A DNA stretch of 64,000 bases from Fistulifera solaris. Lineage: Eukaryota; Bacillariophyta; Bacillariophyceae; Naviculales; Stauroneidaceae. Shown piece after piece: positions 1-11,690 of this stretch (its first letter is position 1; every line of letters starts with the position of its first letter). The position numbers and the translations under genes are program-made. The notes beneath the pieces were generated by a model that was given only the letters and a program-made list of their open reading frames with translations, was not told where the DNA came from and searched no databases. Where the stretch lies: contig AP026146.1 of NCBI GenBank assembly GCA_030295235.1, positions 372,001-436,000 on the forward strand, in the 5' to 3' direction.

Positions 1-406
1 TGACACCAGTGCTTTGCGGGTGATTGTGTCTCCGTCGGATCAGGGATACTATGAACCTGATACGTCGCAACTGATTCGTCTAAAGCTAGCTTCCGAGTAT
101 GGGTATGGCATCAACCCTTCCACGATTGTTACGGATAAAGTCAATTTCCTTGGTACCGGGGCTCACCCTTTCTGGAGATGGTTGCAAGCCAGCTGTCGCA
201 CGCCGGCAGGTCTGGGTCGTCTGGAAGGCAACTTTGAAAAATTCTTACTAGATGGACGAACAGGGTTGCCCTTACGGCGTTACCCTCGCAAATACAAACC
301 TCTGAATATGGAAGACGATATTGCTGCGGTATTGAACGGAAAGCCACTTCCTCCTCCTCGCGCGAATTGGCAAGAAGAATGGAGAGCCGCTGCTGCGGGA
401 GGCTGA
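1..406 (+). CDS. glutathione-peroxidase-like protein, C-terminal part
   Basis: The reading frame is open from position 2, so the 5' end lies outside the window; the stop is TGA at 404-406. The roughly 134 visible residues match the C-terminal half of the thioredoxin-fold glutathione peroxidase family (reduction of H2O2 or lipid hydroperoxides). The marks are HPFWRWLQ, the core GNFEKFLLDG, a basic RRYPRKYKP stretch and a final helix. The catalytic Cys/Sec and Gln lie upstream and cannot be checked. One oddity is seen directly: where family members carry a catalytic Trp just before Asn-Phe, this protein has Gly (LEGNFEKFLL). It is either a divergent, possibly inactive member or a member using another thiol scaffold. 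Confidence 0.7.
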   Translation, partial: DTSALRVIVSPSDQGYYEPDTSQLIRLKLASEYGYGINPSTIVTDKVNFLGTGAHPFWRWLQASCRTPAGLGRLEGNFEKFLLDGRTGLPLRRYPRKYKPLNMEDDIAAVLNGKPLPPPRANWQEEWRAAAAGG

Positions 407-627
407 CAGAGATACGTACCGATTTCAAAAAGGTCTCAACTATTATGATCAGTAGTAAATGCGTCGAACTTGTCATCACGGCGCACTAATGTATTTGATG
501 AGCTAGTATAAGTGCAGCACCAATAGGACACAAACAAACATGTTAATTAGGGTGCTTGCAGTAAGCAACTGCAATACTAGACGTGCAAGCAACATTTTAT
601 AAACTAGACACGGTCGAGTGATAGGTA

Positions 628-2199
628 TCATTCCGGTTGTTCTACTTTCTTCCGTCGACCCGACCATAACCTCATTCGAGATGCACGACTGAAGGTAGAA
701 GTTTCAGAAGCCCCATCTGCTGATAAATTTGACAGACTGGTTACATCCATAGATTGCTTTCCTCCGCGACCAATTCGCTGGTGGAATGTCTTTCTTTGGG
801 AAGAAACGAATGTAGGCGTCGACAATACCCCCATTACAATCTGTTCCATGGATCCGCTTAATGGAGAAGGGCGACCTGAGGCCGTTTGGCTACGACGACC
901 ATCTTGCTGTGACGAGTTCAATTCACGTAGTACATCTTGTGTTCCATTGGATCTCTCATCTTTATGATCGGCCCTAGAATCTTCTCGGGATTTTACGCTC
1001 CGCGGATTGCCTCGATCGTCACGAGCTTCTTGCCTTTGTGTATTCAACGATGGTCTAGATCTCGAGGCTTTGGTTGGTCCGCAGGAGAAAACATGTGCTA
1101 TTGACGACATAAAACAACCTTCTTCCAAGGAGGGAGTGGTGTTTACATTTTGTGAACTAGACTGTTCCTCGGTGTAAGAAGCGTCGCTTTGTCGATCGTA
1201 GGAAAGATCTTCGCTTCCCTCATCATACGAGCAGCTATCATAGTAAGATCCTTCTGGCAGTTTCGAAGTTGACTGAAGATGCTGCGCATCGTTATCTATT
1301 GTGGTCTCTTCCTGCTGCTGTGACATTTTAGGTGCATCTACATCTAGGAGCGCAGACCGTCTCGCGAGTTCGCTTCCTTCTTCACTTAGATTGTTAACGA
1401 GCTTCTTTCTCCGGAAGTACAGTGATGTAGTTTTCGTTTGGTTCTCGGTCACAACTTTTGGCTTCTCAGTTTCTTCGGCTCGTTTTGAGAACAAGTTTTT
1501 TCCGATACTGAATTGGGAGACATTATCACTGACGAACGTCTTGAATCGCGACGGTTGTGAATCGTTTTCACTGCCTGCCTCTGTATCCGTATCAGACTGA
1601 AACAAAGGAGCCGCTGACTGGGGCCGAATTCCGCGAGTATTTCGAAGATAGTTTACGTTTGAATGAGGTTCTGAAGCATGTATACTACCAGAAACGCTGG
1701 CTGCGGTTGTGTGGGACATCAACGACTTTTCTCGGTGAGCGCCACCCCTAGAGCCCGACCCGAGCTATTTCTCTGGTCCTCTACTTCCTTCCTAGCGGAT
1801 ACCACGGCCATCGCAGCGATTATTTCAGCTTGACGTCTCGTTGTCCGTCGAGAAAGAAGGTGCCTGCCAGAGAATCCACTCGTGGCCGAACGGGAAGGAC
1901 TTAGAACCGACGAAGCTGCTGCTTTGGCGGTAGAAGATGCAGTTTCCAAACTTCCTCCAGAAACTAAGATGGATTTTGCGGCCGCAGATGCTTGAGATAC
2001 TGCTTTTGCTAGGATATCGGCTTCATCCGACACGGAAAGTGACCGATGGAGTTTCAAGGAAACTTTACTGGATAAAACCTCGGCATCCCTCCCATTTGCT
2101 GTGGAATAATCCTCGAAATGCATCTCGTCCTGTGATTTGCTGATAATGCGACACCTTTCATTCAACAAGTTAACTGCAAAGAACGTCTCGTGTCGACAT
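628..2199 (-). CDS. unknown protein, low complexity, frame broken
   Basis: I do not recognise a family. Two open frames on the minus strand overlap by four bases (TGATG at about 1719-1723). Adding one A in the A4 run (T4 on the plus strand at 1727-1730) joins them into one frame of about 520 residues. The N-terminal part is Ala-rich and probably helical (KAVSQASAAAKSIL, then TAKAAASSVLSP). The C-terminal 360 residues are polar, rich in Ser, Glu, Asp and Arg, and look disordered. No ATG heads the first frame. The ATG at 2199 would fit only if one base around 2179-2181 is surplus, so the start is uncertain. A cytoskeletal or nuclear scaffold would fit the composition, but that is only a guess. 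Confidence 0.45.
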
Positions 2200-2897
2200 G
2201 AACGATTTGAGTCGTCGCTTCAAAGTTTTCTCATCACAATTTCCAAACGCCGCCAAAATATGAAGCTGTCGCAGGTTTTGGCGAGCCGAAATGAGATTTA
2301 ACTCTACCACATAGTGTAGAAAGACGGAAAAATTGGGTAAATCAAATTCACATTTCTAATGAATAGATAGTCAAATTCTTTTAAGTATTCATGACAACAG
2401 GTTTTACTCTTAATGGTCAAATATGCTTGGACTGTTCTTCACGAAGAATTCCAAAAGATGCTATTAGAGTTAGCGGATATTCTACGAAGCGGTACTCACA
2501 TTTCTGTTTCCTTTTTGACCATCACTTTTCAAATTGCGGCACTAACCTTGTCTTACAGGTACTTGTACCAGTACCGAGTGATAAGGCTCTCATGGTGACT
2601 GGTCACCCTGACACTTCAAGTTGCGATTGACGTCATGCTTAGGAATTCCGAAACTCAACGGGGTGTCACATCAATTTGGTCTGACGTCGATTTTCATTCT
2701 CCTTGTTATTGTACATGACTTCGTCGCGGAAGTGGTTGAATGACACATAGGTACTTGTTTTAGTTACCAAAATCCATCAAGATACGACGATGAGTCAGCC
2801 TAAAACAGCCGGTTTGCCGTTCATTGATTTGTTCCTCGTTGCTCGTTGCTCGTAGAACACCGACTGGACCTGGATCCTTGTGCGGAAACCATCGCAC
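2200..2897. other. intergenic, divergent upstream region
   Basis: About 700 bp between the unknown minus-strand gene and the HSF gene. It presumably holds both promoters. Nothing coding was recognised. There are loose inverted copies of GGTAC/GTACC around 2550-2610. Confidence 0.5.
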
Positions 2898-3961
2898 ATG
2901 TCACGCCGGTGGAAACCATTTGAAAAGCATTCGCTTCTCACAAGCGGAGTTGGGAGTGTCCACAAAACTCGAGCCAATCTGAGTTCCGACGAATTTCTTG
3001 CTCCCAATCGACTAGAAATAATGGATTGTTCTATCCGCGATATCAGCGATACTCTTTCACCACTGGTAGAAGCAGCGAATGCACTTGCTGCACTTCATTC
3101 TGCAGGGAGACTTACCACGCAGTTTCGCCCTTTGCTGCAACAACGAGAAAGCGCCCCCGTGATGGTGGTTAGCGAGGATGAATGTAACAAGACAACTACA
3201 GGTGAAACGACTCAGTCCAGACGATCAAAGCGTGATACATTTCCCCAGCGCCTCATGTCAGTTTTAAATGACCCTTCTCTATCTTCAATCATTACGTGGC
3301 TTCATCACGGACGATCATTTGTTATCCTTCGCCCTGATGTTTTTACTGCCACTGTTTTACCGAAATATTTTTCTGCCGAAACTAACTCAGCCACAAAGTA
3401 TCCATCATTTACGCGAAAGCTCAATCGGTGGTAGGTCCGATATGGATTCGCAGAACACAATCGAGTGAGATGCATTTCTCTTCTTACAACCGTTCAACTT
3501 TTCCTCACAGGGGATTCCGTCAAGCAACAAGAGGTCCTGATACCGGGGCTTTCCACCATGAATTGTTCCGTCGAGACGAGCCGGAACTATGCCTTCAAAT
3601 GGTGTGCCATCGAACCAAATCAGGCGACCGCCATTCGAAGAAGATGAAGAAGAACATGGAGCTCCCGAAGAAATCATATCTACGTCTCACCAAAGATTCC
3701 CTCGATAAGGTAGCAAAACGATATGGAGACAGTCATGGAAACAAGGCTGCGACTGTTTCAATTTCCGAAGATACGCAATCCAAGTCTTCTTCTGACAACA
3801 ACTCTGAGATGGCAGGTAAGTACGATGCTTCTCATCAACACATCTCAATTGACCGCAAAGTCGTTGAAGATGCTCTTCAGCGAAGAGATGAACTGGAGCG
3901 CTTGAACGCAAATCGTGTGATGTTGTTTGAAGCGTACCTGAAGGCGCTGCAGGGAAAATAG
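2898..3961 (+). CDS. heat shock factor (HSF-type) transcription factor
   Basis: A DNA-binding transcription factor of the HSF family, expected in the nucleus. Exon 1 ends at 3430, a GT-AG intron covers 3431-3510 (80 bp), and exon 2 runs from 3511. The splice rebuilds the typical HSF block without a gap: residues from about 113 read FPQRLMSVLND, then WLHHGRSFVIL, KYPSFTRKLNRW and across the junction GFRQ, ending in DTGAFHHELFRRDEP. After the winged helix comes a tail with a short helical stretch (RRDELERLNANRVMLFEAY) that may oligomerise. Length is 327 residues if the ATG at 2898 is used; the ATG at 3021 is an alternative and leaves the domain intact. HSFs are strongly expanded in diatoms, so no specific heat-shock role can be assigned. 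Confidence 0.9.
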
Positions 3962-5746
3962 CTCCCTGCAATGGCCTTTAAGAAAACTATGTGCAAAGAC
4001 ATGCAGGCAATTTATACAATCTGCTCAACATTGAATAACAATAGATATCATTTATTTGAAAAGTGCATGCATCGCATAATCTGGCATTAGGTACCAGGTA
4101 GGCTAGAATCATTGGGATCTTTTTTAGCGTAAGTTAGAGGCGTTTCGGAGTTTTGGCTTCTGCTTCTGCAGCAGTCTCCACGGTTGACATGTTGTGTGTC
4201 TTTTGCCGTGTCTGCTCGTGTACGGTTTGTCGCGAATTGCCATCTTGCACTTGCACTTTTCGTTGGGCGTAATGGCGTGATTGATTGACGTGTCTTTCGA
4301 CTTCCAGGACGTCATGCGACATGATCATACTTTCTATCGGATAGTCGAGGTTTCGTAAGCAACCTAGCGGCGTGCGTCATTATTTTTCAATCCTCCGTCC
4401 TCTCTTTAAACCTTAACACTAACGTCGTTTGGCTAAAGTGCAACAACTCGATTGGGGTGATGGCTGATACTAAAAAAAATACGACTACGCCACTACGCCA
4501 TGGGATGCTCTAGGCTGATGACTAGACGCTCTCTCTAGAGTCTAGTCGGATCTTGTCTCCTTCTTACATCGAAACAAACGAGAATCTAGCTACAGATAGC
4601 TAGGAAGGCGCAAACGCTAATTGTTGATAACAATTCATGGAATTATGCGCAACAGTAACAGTTGGGTTCGTATCTATCGCGACTTGAATCAAATGGCGGA
4701 AAATGGTTGACTAAAAGATGTGCTCTATCATAGTACGTTTTTACGTAGCTGGCACGGTCCACTGCGGAACCATAACTGGTTGCTTACGACCCGTCTCACT
4801 AGTATTTCGTAGCTAGCTATCTAGCAAAGAAAAGATCCCAGAGCTTGACGATGTACACCCATTTGTTTTGGAGATACTATGCCCGAAATGAGGCCTCTCC
4901 GACGCTAATTTCATCCGTCGGTTGGGTTCTCCTTACTAGACATTTCGCGTGAAGGAATCCTACCTCAAATCACATCATTGTTCCTTCAGTTTTGAGACTG
5001 AACATGCCGTTTTTCAAACTCTTACACTGGTATCAAAGACTTAGCTCCAGCGTCGAAATACCATTGCCATCACAAGACTCGGCAACATTATTCGGTTGTC
5101 AAAGAGAGTAGGCGAAGCCATGAGTGAAAAAGTGGCACGAGGTGTCGGATGGCCAATGGCTAGGGGCAAAGGGTCCGATTTACTATCTTCAACAAAGTAC
5201 TAAATTCTTTTTAACCAGTCTTGCCTTGTGACTGCGAAAAGTAACAAAAAGTGCGAAAGCCCCCGGCCGAAGGAATGTCGCACCATAGAATGTCTACTAT
5301 CTGGTTCAGAGTAACCTCGTCATCGCCATCCTCAACGAAAATTGGGTCACAGAGTCACAAATCCGTCCGCAAACGAAAAAGTCCCCCAGCTCGAGCTCCT
5401 TGTTGCTGGAGCAAAACAATCATTCGTTGTATACCCTTCTAGCTCTAGCCTCCTTTATCGTAATCAAGAGTCCTTCCTTTGCCTCTTGACGGTTCATTGC
5501 GGTGTATAAATCGCAAAGCATAAAGGATTAACTCTTTCGTGACACTTTGTGGTCCGGCTTCTGTGCAATTGAGATTAACGGTCCTTTGCGCTGTGTTTAC
5601 TAGCAACAACCAGTAATTTACGAATCAACAACCAATTCCAATCAAATGGCGCCTCAACAACAACAACAACAACACGCCATGACTCCGAAACAAAAGGAAG
5701 AAATTGGAAAAGAGCTTGGAAAACCGCTTCCAGGGCAGCAAAATAC
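3962..5746. other. long intergenic region, no gene seen
   Basis: About 1.8 kb with only short, unconvincing ORFs. It includes repeated CTAGCTA-type words between about 4580 and 4825, a GTACCAGGTA copy at 4091 that belongs to a recurring spacer motif, and a CAA run at 5655-5672 just upstream of the kinase start. It may hold an unrecognised noncoding RNA or long UTRs. Confidence 0.4.
4520..4547. repeat. short inverted repeat
   Basis: The 8-base arms GACTAGAC (4520-4527) and GTCTAGTC (4540-4547) are perfect reverse complements around a 12-base CT-rich loop. A hairpin is possible. No U run follows, so it is not a classical terminator. Confidence 0.6.
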
Positions 5747-7258
5747 ATGTCGAAACACTCGAAAATTGTCAACCCTTCCATGGAAAAATGCATTCCCCGA
5801 TTTGAACGAGATGAAGTGGTTGTTGGTGAACTGTTAGGATCCGGTGGATTCAATGACGTGTACGAGATCAAACAAATAGCACTTTTAGAAGATTTGACAC
5901 AAGCGGAACACGCCAAGAAAATATCCAGTCCTCTCCAGACGGAACACCGGGCGTTTGTCGCGAAGCATGTCTTCCGCGAGTCGTCTCAGAATTGTCGATA
6001 CGCAGTCAAATTCTTATCGGCGGATACATTGAATGATCCCAGTCGCTATTGTACGGGAGCAGCGGATCTGGTGGTGGTACGTTGCGTATTGGTGTTGTTC
6101 ATGGTTGTGTACGTGGTATGCCTGATTCACTCATCGTTTTCTCCTACAGGAAGCCAAGTTTTTAGCCTCATTGTCGCATCCCAATATTATCAAACTCCGT
6201 GGCATGGCGGCAGCCGGAACATCGGGATTCGCCACCATGAATGAACGCGGTTACTTTCTGCTTCTCGATCGATTACAATGTACGCTGGAACATAAAATTG
6301 ATCACTGGAAGAATTTCAATAAAGCGGTTTCCGAGAAACAATCCAAAGGCTTTCTAGCGGAACGACTTCATGTGTCGTTTGACATTGCCGCGGCGTTGAG
6401 TTATTTGCATGCCAATCATGTCATCTACCGGGATCTTAAGCCGTAAGTTTCTTTCGCGTTTGTGGGAATGTATTGTGTTTCTTCACAGTTTGCTCACCAC
6501 ATACACTGTTGTTTCTGCCGGAATCCAGGGATAATGTTGGATTTGATATCAGAGGTAAGTTTCCCTGTGATGCCGCTATTTCCTCGTTTCAAATCCAGTT
6601 CTTGCTAATATCCTTTCTTGTTTGCCTTGCAGGTGATGTGAAGATCTTTGACTTCGGTCTAGCCAAGGAGCTCGACCCAACGTTACGACATGGCTGCACG
6701 GAATTCTACGAACTTTCGGGGAATACGGGCTCTCTCCGATATATGGCGCCAGAAGTCGCTCGCTGTGAACCCTACAATCTGACCGCGGACGTATATTCGT
6801 TCGGCTTACTATTGTGGCAAGTATGTTCCATGGATTTACCGTATGACGGGATGAATCGTCAAGACCACTCGGAGCTGGTAGTTCACGGCAATGAACGCCC
6901 ACCCCTAGATGGTTCTTGGAGCACGCCTCTCCGCATTTTGATGAAACGGGCCTGGGAGCCAGATCCATCAGTTCGACCCAGTATGGAAAGTATTTACAAA
7001 ATTCTGAAACGAGAAATCTTGTCACTACGAGATGGCGACGAAACGGGTCTTGAACATAACAGCCGTCGATCTACGTTTGTTCTGGGACGTGATTCTCTGG
7101 CGAATAAGACCCGCAGTGGCACGGACGATTTGGATCGACAAAAGGCTCGTCTTTCCAGAGCACGCAATGGCGTATCGCGCGTTTCGGAAAACATTCCTTC
7201 CGACAGTCAACGAGGTTCTTCATCCGGTAACCAACGCTTCATGACAGCGGTTTCATGA
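5747..7258 (+). CDS. protein kinase, tyrosine-kinase-like/Ser-Thr type
   Basis: An intact four-exon kinase: exons 5747-6076, 6150-6442, 6529-6554 and 6633-7258, all GT-AG with matching phases, giving 424 residues. The catalytic domain fills residues 30-330: glycine loop LLGSGGFNDVYEI, lysine in YAVKFL, helix-C region EAKFLASLSHPNIIKL, catalytic loop YRDLKPDNVGFD, DFG in IFDFGLAKEL, and YMAPEVA. The HRD histidine is Tyr. The very small third exon (26 bp) codes for the catalytic-loop residues just after YRDLKP. The C-terminal 75 residues are Ser/Arg-rich. Substrate and pathway cannot be inferred. An ATG at 5646 lies in another frame and was not used. Confidence 0.88.
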
Positions 7259-7554
7259 AGCTGCACTTTGCGAAACTAAACTGGAAAGCTTATAGTTCAC
7301 TTTGACGGAAATTGTGTATTTTGTTAATTTATATTCATGATCTAGCGTGTAGCCTCCACGCAGCCGATAGCTGGCATTTCTGTTGCAGTGTTGATGAACA
7401 ACTTTTATTACGTTATTAAAAGCACTCGGTGAACCATGCTCGTTGGCAGTTGTGCAAGCTGTTAACATTAACTTAAATAATTATTGAATTGAAAAGCGTC
7501 ATTGTATGACTGACTCTGCAAGGCTAGCAGTTGACACACTCCCAGCGCTCGACA

Positions 7555-10142
7555 TCATCCGGTAGACCTTAGATCCATCAAAAATGCTACCTCGCGCTCA
7601 CTTGTTGATCGAAGGCCCGCCTTCGCCCTTTCCCAAGCTTTGATAGCCCCTTTGCTTTTCAGCATATCGTCAGGAAGACTTGGTTCTTTACCCTCAAATG
7701 AAAGCAATTCCCCATCGGGCACTAATGCAGGAACTTGAAGAAGTTCCACTTTTCCGCTATCACTATCAGATGCAGCTAGCAGCATGGCTTCGCTCTCAAT
7801 TCCTCGCATTTTTGCCGGCTTCAGATTAGCCACCACTACTACTTTGCTTCCGACGAGATCGGCCAGCTTCACCTGTCCGGCTAAAGCAGCCACCACCGTT
7901 CTGAGTTCCGGATCCCCGCAGTTCACCTTACACACGAGAAGATTTTCGGCTTCTGGGTGTGGATCGGCCGAAACTATGGTGGCAGCTCTAAATGCAACTC
8001 GACGAATGTCCTCTACTGGGGTAGCGTCCTTGTCATTCCTAGTAGTCCCTCTATTCCGTTCGGGCTCATCTTTCTTTACACCCCAGGTATCACGTAGTGT
8101 AGCGACTCGATTCAGAACAAGACTTTCAGGGCCTGTTGATGCGGTGTCTAGTGCGAAATACCCACTTCGTTCGAATTGATAAGCCAGCGTTGAATGATAG
8201 GTATCCTTATTCTCGTCAATCTTTTCCAGAATATCAACAACGTCCGTCAACACACTCGGCTCTACGATAGCACTTGATAGTATTTCAAGAGAATCAGCGT
8301 TGACGTCTTTGAGAAAGTCGCCACTGTCCTTCCCGGGCTCTTCCACTTTGAATAATCGGTCATACTGATTGATCTGGCATTTTACCCCGGTGGATTCTTC
8401 AACCCAATGAATAATTCCTTGGACACGGCTCATTCCTTCCGGTGTATTCCCTGCTCTCGTATCGGGCAAATATGCACATTTCAATTCAATCGGTTCCTGG
8501 GTTTCAGCGTCTCGGATAATTTCATTGCATTGAATTACGTACGCGTAACGCAACCGTACCATCTCATTCGGCAGCAACCGCTTGAATCCTTTTGGAGGAA
8601 TACCACCGCTCAATTTCCCTTCTGGGCCTTCCAAATCAAAAAAAATCGGAGCGCTCAATAAATAAGGATTTACCGAAAGGAATAACGCGAGTCCCCATCT
8701 CAGCAAGCTTGGGATGTCTGTCAACAGTGAACTTCTCCAAGCCTCCTTCCCAGTTTGTAATGGTTACTTTGAGAGGATTGAGTACACAGAATGCACGTGA
8801 GCATGCTTCGTCCATGACTTCGCGAACGCAATCTTCCAAAACGGAATAATCAATATTGGAATCTGCTTTTGAAATACCAACTCGCTCACAAAAAAGGCGC
8901 AAAGCCGATGGTGGCACACCACGTCGTCGTAAACCCGACAAAGTGGGCAAGCGCGGATCGTCCCATCCATTCACATGCTTTTCTTCGACTAGTTGGATCA
9001 ATTTGCGTTTGGATAACACGGTGCTTTTGATGTTGAGACGACTAAACTCGATTTGACGAGGCGTTGCAGAAATAAGACCCGAGGGGAGCAGTTTTTGGAT
9101 GGTCCAATCATAAAACGGCCGATGATCTTCAAATTCTAGCGTGCAAAGCGAGTGAGTAATTTCTTCTACGGCATCGGAAATGGGGTGACTGAAGTCATAC
9201 ATAGGATAGATGCACCACTTGTCACCTGTTTCCTGATGCGATTCGTGTTTGATTCGATACAATGTCGGATCACGCATATTGATATTGGGGGAGGCCATAT
9301 CAATTTTGGCACGCAACACATGTTCGCCTTCCGCACATTTTCCCGCTTTCATTTCTTGAAACAACTGCAGATTCTCTTCCACGGATCGACTTCGGAACGG
9401 ACTGTCTTTTCCTGGTTCGGTCAAAGTGCCACGGTACTCACGCATTTCGTCAGCCGACAAACTATCCACATAGGCGTGTCCATTTTGGATCAAGAAAATG
9501 GCACAATCATAAATCAAGTCAAAGTAATCCGAAGTCTTTCGAACCTTCCCATCCCAAGGCGCGTCACCGTCGTACAAACCACTCTGGATCCATTTCACAT
9601 CTTCTAAAATACTTTCGACGTACTCACGGTCTTCTTTCGACGGCTGAAAAAGCAAGAGAGGTTGATAAGCGCCAGACAATGTACGTGAGGTTTTGTTCAT
9701 TATGGTATCAACATAGCATATCGCATTGCGTTTCTCACATTAGTATCATCCAAACGCATGTGACAAGCTCCTCCGAACATCCTCGCCACCGCAAAGTTGA
9801 ACGAGACTGCTTTGGCATGACCCAAATGCAAATATCCGTTGGGTTCGGGAGGAAAGCGGGTTTTAATCTTGGACGATTCGATGATTGTTTCCGAAAAGGA
9901 TCCAATTGAGTATCTTCTTGAATGATTTTGGTAATAAAATTGGGTGCATACGCAAATGCCGACACAGTTGACGGCATCAGCCAAGGAGAAGACGCATCGT
10001 TTGTTGCTCTTTCTATAGCAATAGTCAAGCGATGCGTTTCCAATAGATGACAGATGTGATGAATTTCTTTATAAATAATATGCTTTGTCTTTCTGGTTCG
10101 TTCTTCTTCCTCTTTTGTTGCTTCCATTTTTCGCTGGCTCAT
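7555..10142 (-). CDS. QARS1: glutaminyl-tRNA synthetase with C-terminal EMAPII-like tRNA-binding domain
   Basis: Class I synthetase charging tRNA-Gln. It reads HIGH-type [30 protein letters not shown], then [25 protein letters not shown]-type VLSKRKL, and an anticodon-binding beta barrel with [12 protein letters not shown]. After it, [20 protein letters not shown] and [18 protein letters not shown] identify an Arc1/EMAPII OB-fold, which binds tRNA nonspecifically; it covers about 170 C-terminal residues. One intron spans 9644-9738. Two frame breaks are seen: an A8 run at 8638-8645 is one base too long (between the catalytic and barrel parts), and A4 at 9894-9897 is one base short near the N-terminus. 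Corrected length is about 830 residues if the ATG at 10142 is used. Starts at 10223 or downstream are also possible. Confidence 0.9.
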
Positions 10143-10505
10143 CAAACGGCTGACGATACAAAGTAGTGTGGGGAGAAGAATGTTTGTGAGGATGATGTAC
10201 GAGTCACGAACATAATGAATCATGAGCAGAGAGGGATAGCAGTACCGATACGAGCTTATCAAGAGTTGTCAGACGTCATCGTTTCTGGTGATGAATGGGT
10301 ATCTTTACAGTACGACAATGTGTAAATCCCGATTGGTGTCACTTTTCGCTTTCCTCCACGAAATTCCAACATGTTCAACCAGCATTCGTTCGTTATCCAC
10401 CGTCTTTCTCTAACATCGATTCTTTCCTAGGTTATAAAAGAGCTCAAAGAGAGAATTTTGTATATATTTCTCTGTTACAGTTGTTTTCGCCGACTTTCAA
10501 TAAAT
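10143..10505. other. divergent promoter region
   Basis: 363 bp between the GlnRS start and the VTT gene start. It contains a TATA-like element (listed separately) facing the VTT gene and no coding signal. Confidence 0.5.
10432..10440 (+). promoter_or_regulatory. TATA-like element
   Basis: TTATAAAAG lies about 66 bp upstream of the proposed ATG at 10506, at a plausible distance for a core promoter with a short 5' UTR. Confidence 0.4.
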
Positions 10506-11517
10506 ATGTCAATACGCTTTTTTCTTGCTAATCTTCTTATCTTTACAAAGCGCCATCGGATTTACTCCTAGAAGCGCCGACAAGAAGATTCGTACAACTT
10601 TTCCGTGGTCAACAAGCAACAACCTCTCACGGAAATTTCATCACGAGAGCATTCTCTCGTCTCTCAAAAATTTGGGATTAAAATATACCTCCTGAGCATG
10701 GTGTCACCAAGCTCCTGGATGTATCCGATGTCACATCAAGCTCCATTAACAGTTTGAAACAATTTGATACTTCAGACCCACAGAGTACATTTGCCCTGAT
10801 CGCTAGCTTTCTGGTGTTCACGTCGCTGGTAATCGCCTCACAAACGGTCGGATGGGAAGGAATGACGCAAGGTCTGTCCGATCTGATGGCCGATCCCAAG
10901 CAATCCCTCCAAGCGGTGATTGATTATGTTCAAGATGCTGGACCCATGGGACCATTGATCTTTGGGGCGGTTTATTTGCTGGCAGAAATCTTAGCAGTCC
11001 CCGCTACGCCCCTAACATTATCAGCGGGTTACCTGTTTGGCTTTCCAATGGGTTCCGCGATTGTCCTTGTGGCGGCCACACTCGCCGCCAGCGCCGCATT
11101 TTTATTGGTAAAACGTTTCTTCGTCAATGGGTGGAACAAATATTAGCGGATAACGCCAAGCTGGCAAAAATCGATAAAGCTATTGGGAGAGAAGGATTCC
11201 GTTTGTTGCTGTTGGTTCGGTTGTCTCCGCTGTTTCCATTCGCTTTATCGAATTACGTGTACGGTGCATCGTCGATCGAGTTTGTACCTTATTTTTTTGG
11301 TACTCTGTTCGGCTTCGCACCTGGTACGATGGGAATGGTGTATGCAGGAATGGTAGGGAGAGCTCTGACCACTGGCGATGGGACTCAGCCGTGGTATGTG
11401 TATGCCGTTGGATGCCTCGGTTTGGGGTTGTTGTTAAAGCTGATAACAGATGTTGCCGGCAATATTGTCAACTCCATGGAAGACGACGCCGATATAGACA
11501 TAGAAGAGGCGCAATGA
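10506..11517 (+). CDS. plastid-targeted VTT/DedA (SNARE-associated Golgi) family membrane protein
   Basis: The mature part shows the VTT domain: PMGPLIFGAVYLLAEI, PATPLTLSAGYLFGFPMG, GREGFRLLLLVRLSPLFP and FALSNYVYGASS. The family moves or scrambles lipids in membranes (established for TMEM41/VMP1 and DedA relatives). The N-terminus, read with one T removed from the T6 run at 10518-10523, is a signal peptide ending SLQSAIG followed by FTPRSADKK. That is the diatom plastid signature with Phe at +1, then a basic Ser-rich transit part. Two more breaks exist: one surplus base at 10687-10692, and a T5 run at 11099-11103 one base short, restoring FIGKTFLRQWVEQILADN. Corrected length is 336 residues. 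The acidic tail is DDADIDIEEAQ. Confidence 0.8.
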
Positions 11518-11690
11518 TCATTGTACCGATCTGACTCGAACTGTGCATAATGGTAAAATAAATTTTTACATCACACGAGCCCCCTGTACATTCTTTCGCC
11601 TAAACTAAACGGACAATGAATTGAAACTACGAAAAAGAGGAAAAAAGTCTGCTGCTTTAGAATCATCTGTGATTATTCAAACCTCGCATT

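Noticed and set aside
4124-4328. Two overlapping 60-residue minus-strand ORFs in the long spacer
   Set aside because: Both depend on short open stretches without motif or start context.
5646-5837. ATG at 5646 followed by poly-Gln as the kinase start
   Set aside because: It lies in another frame and ends within the first kinase exon; no splice site links it to the kinase frame.
7555-10142. GlnRS as a decayed pseudogene
   Set aside because: All catalytic and binding motifs are intact on both sides of the two breaks, and the same kind of break hits uS8 and SF3B5; no in-frame nonsense substitutions were seen.
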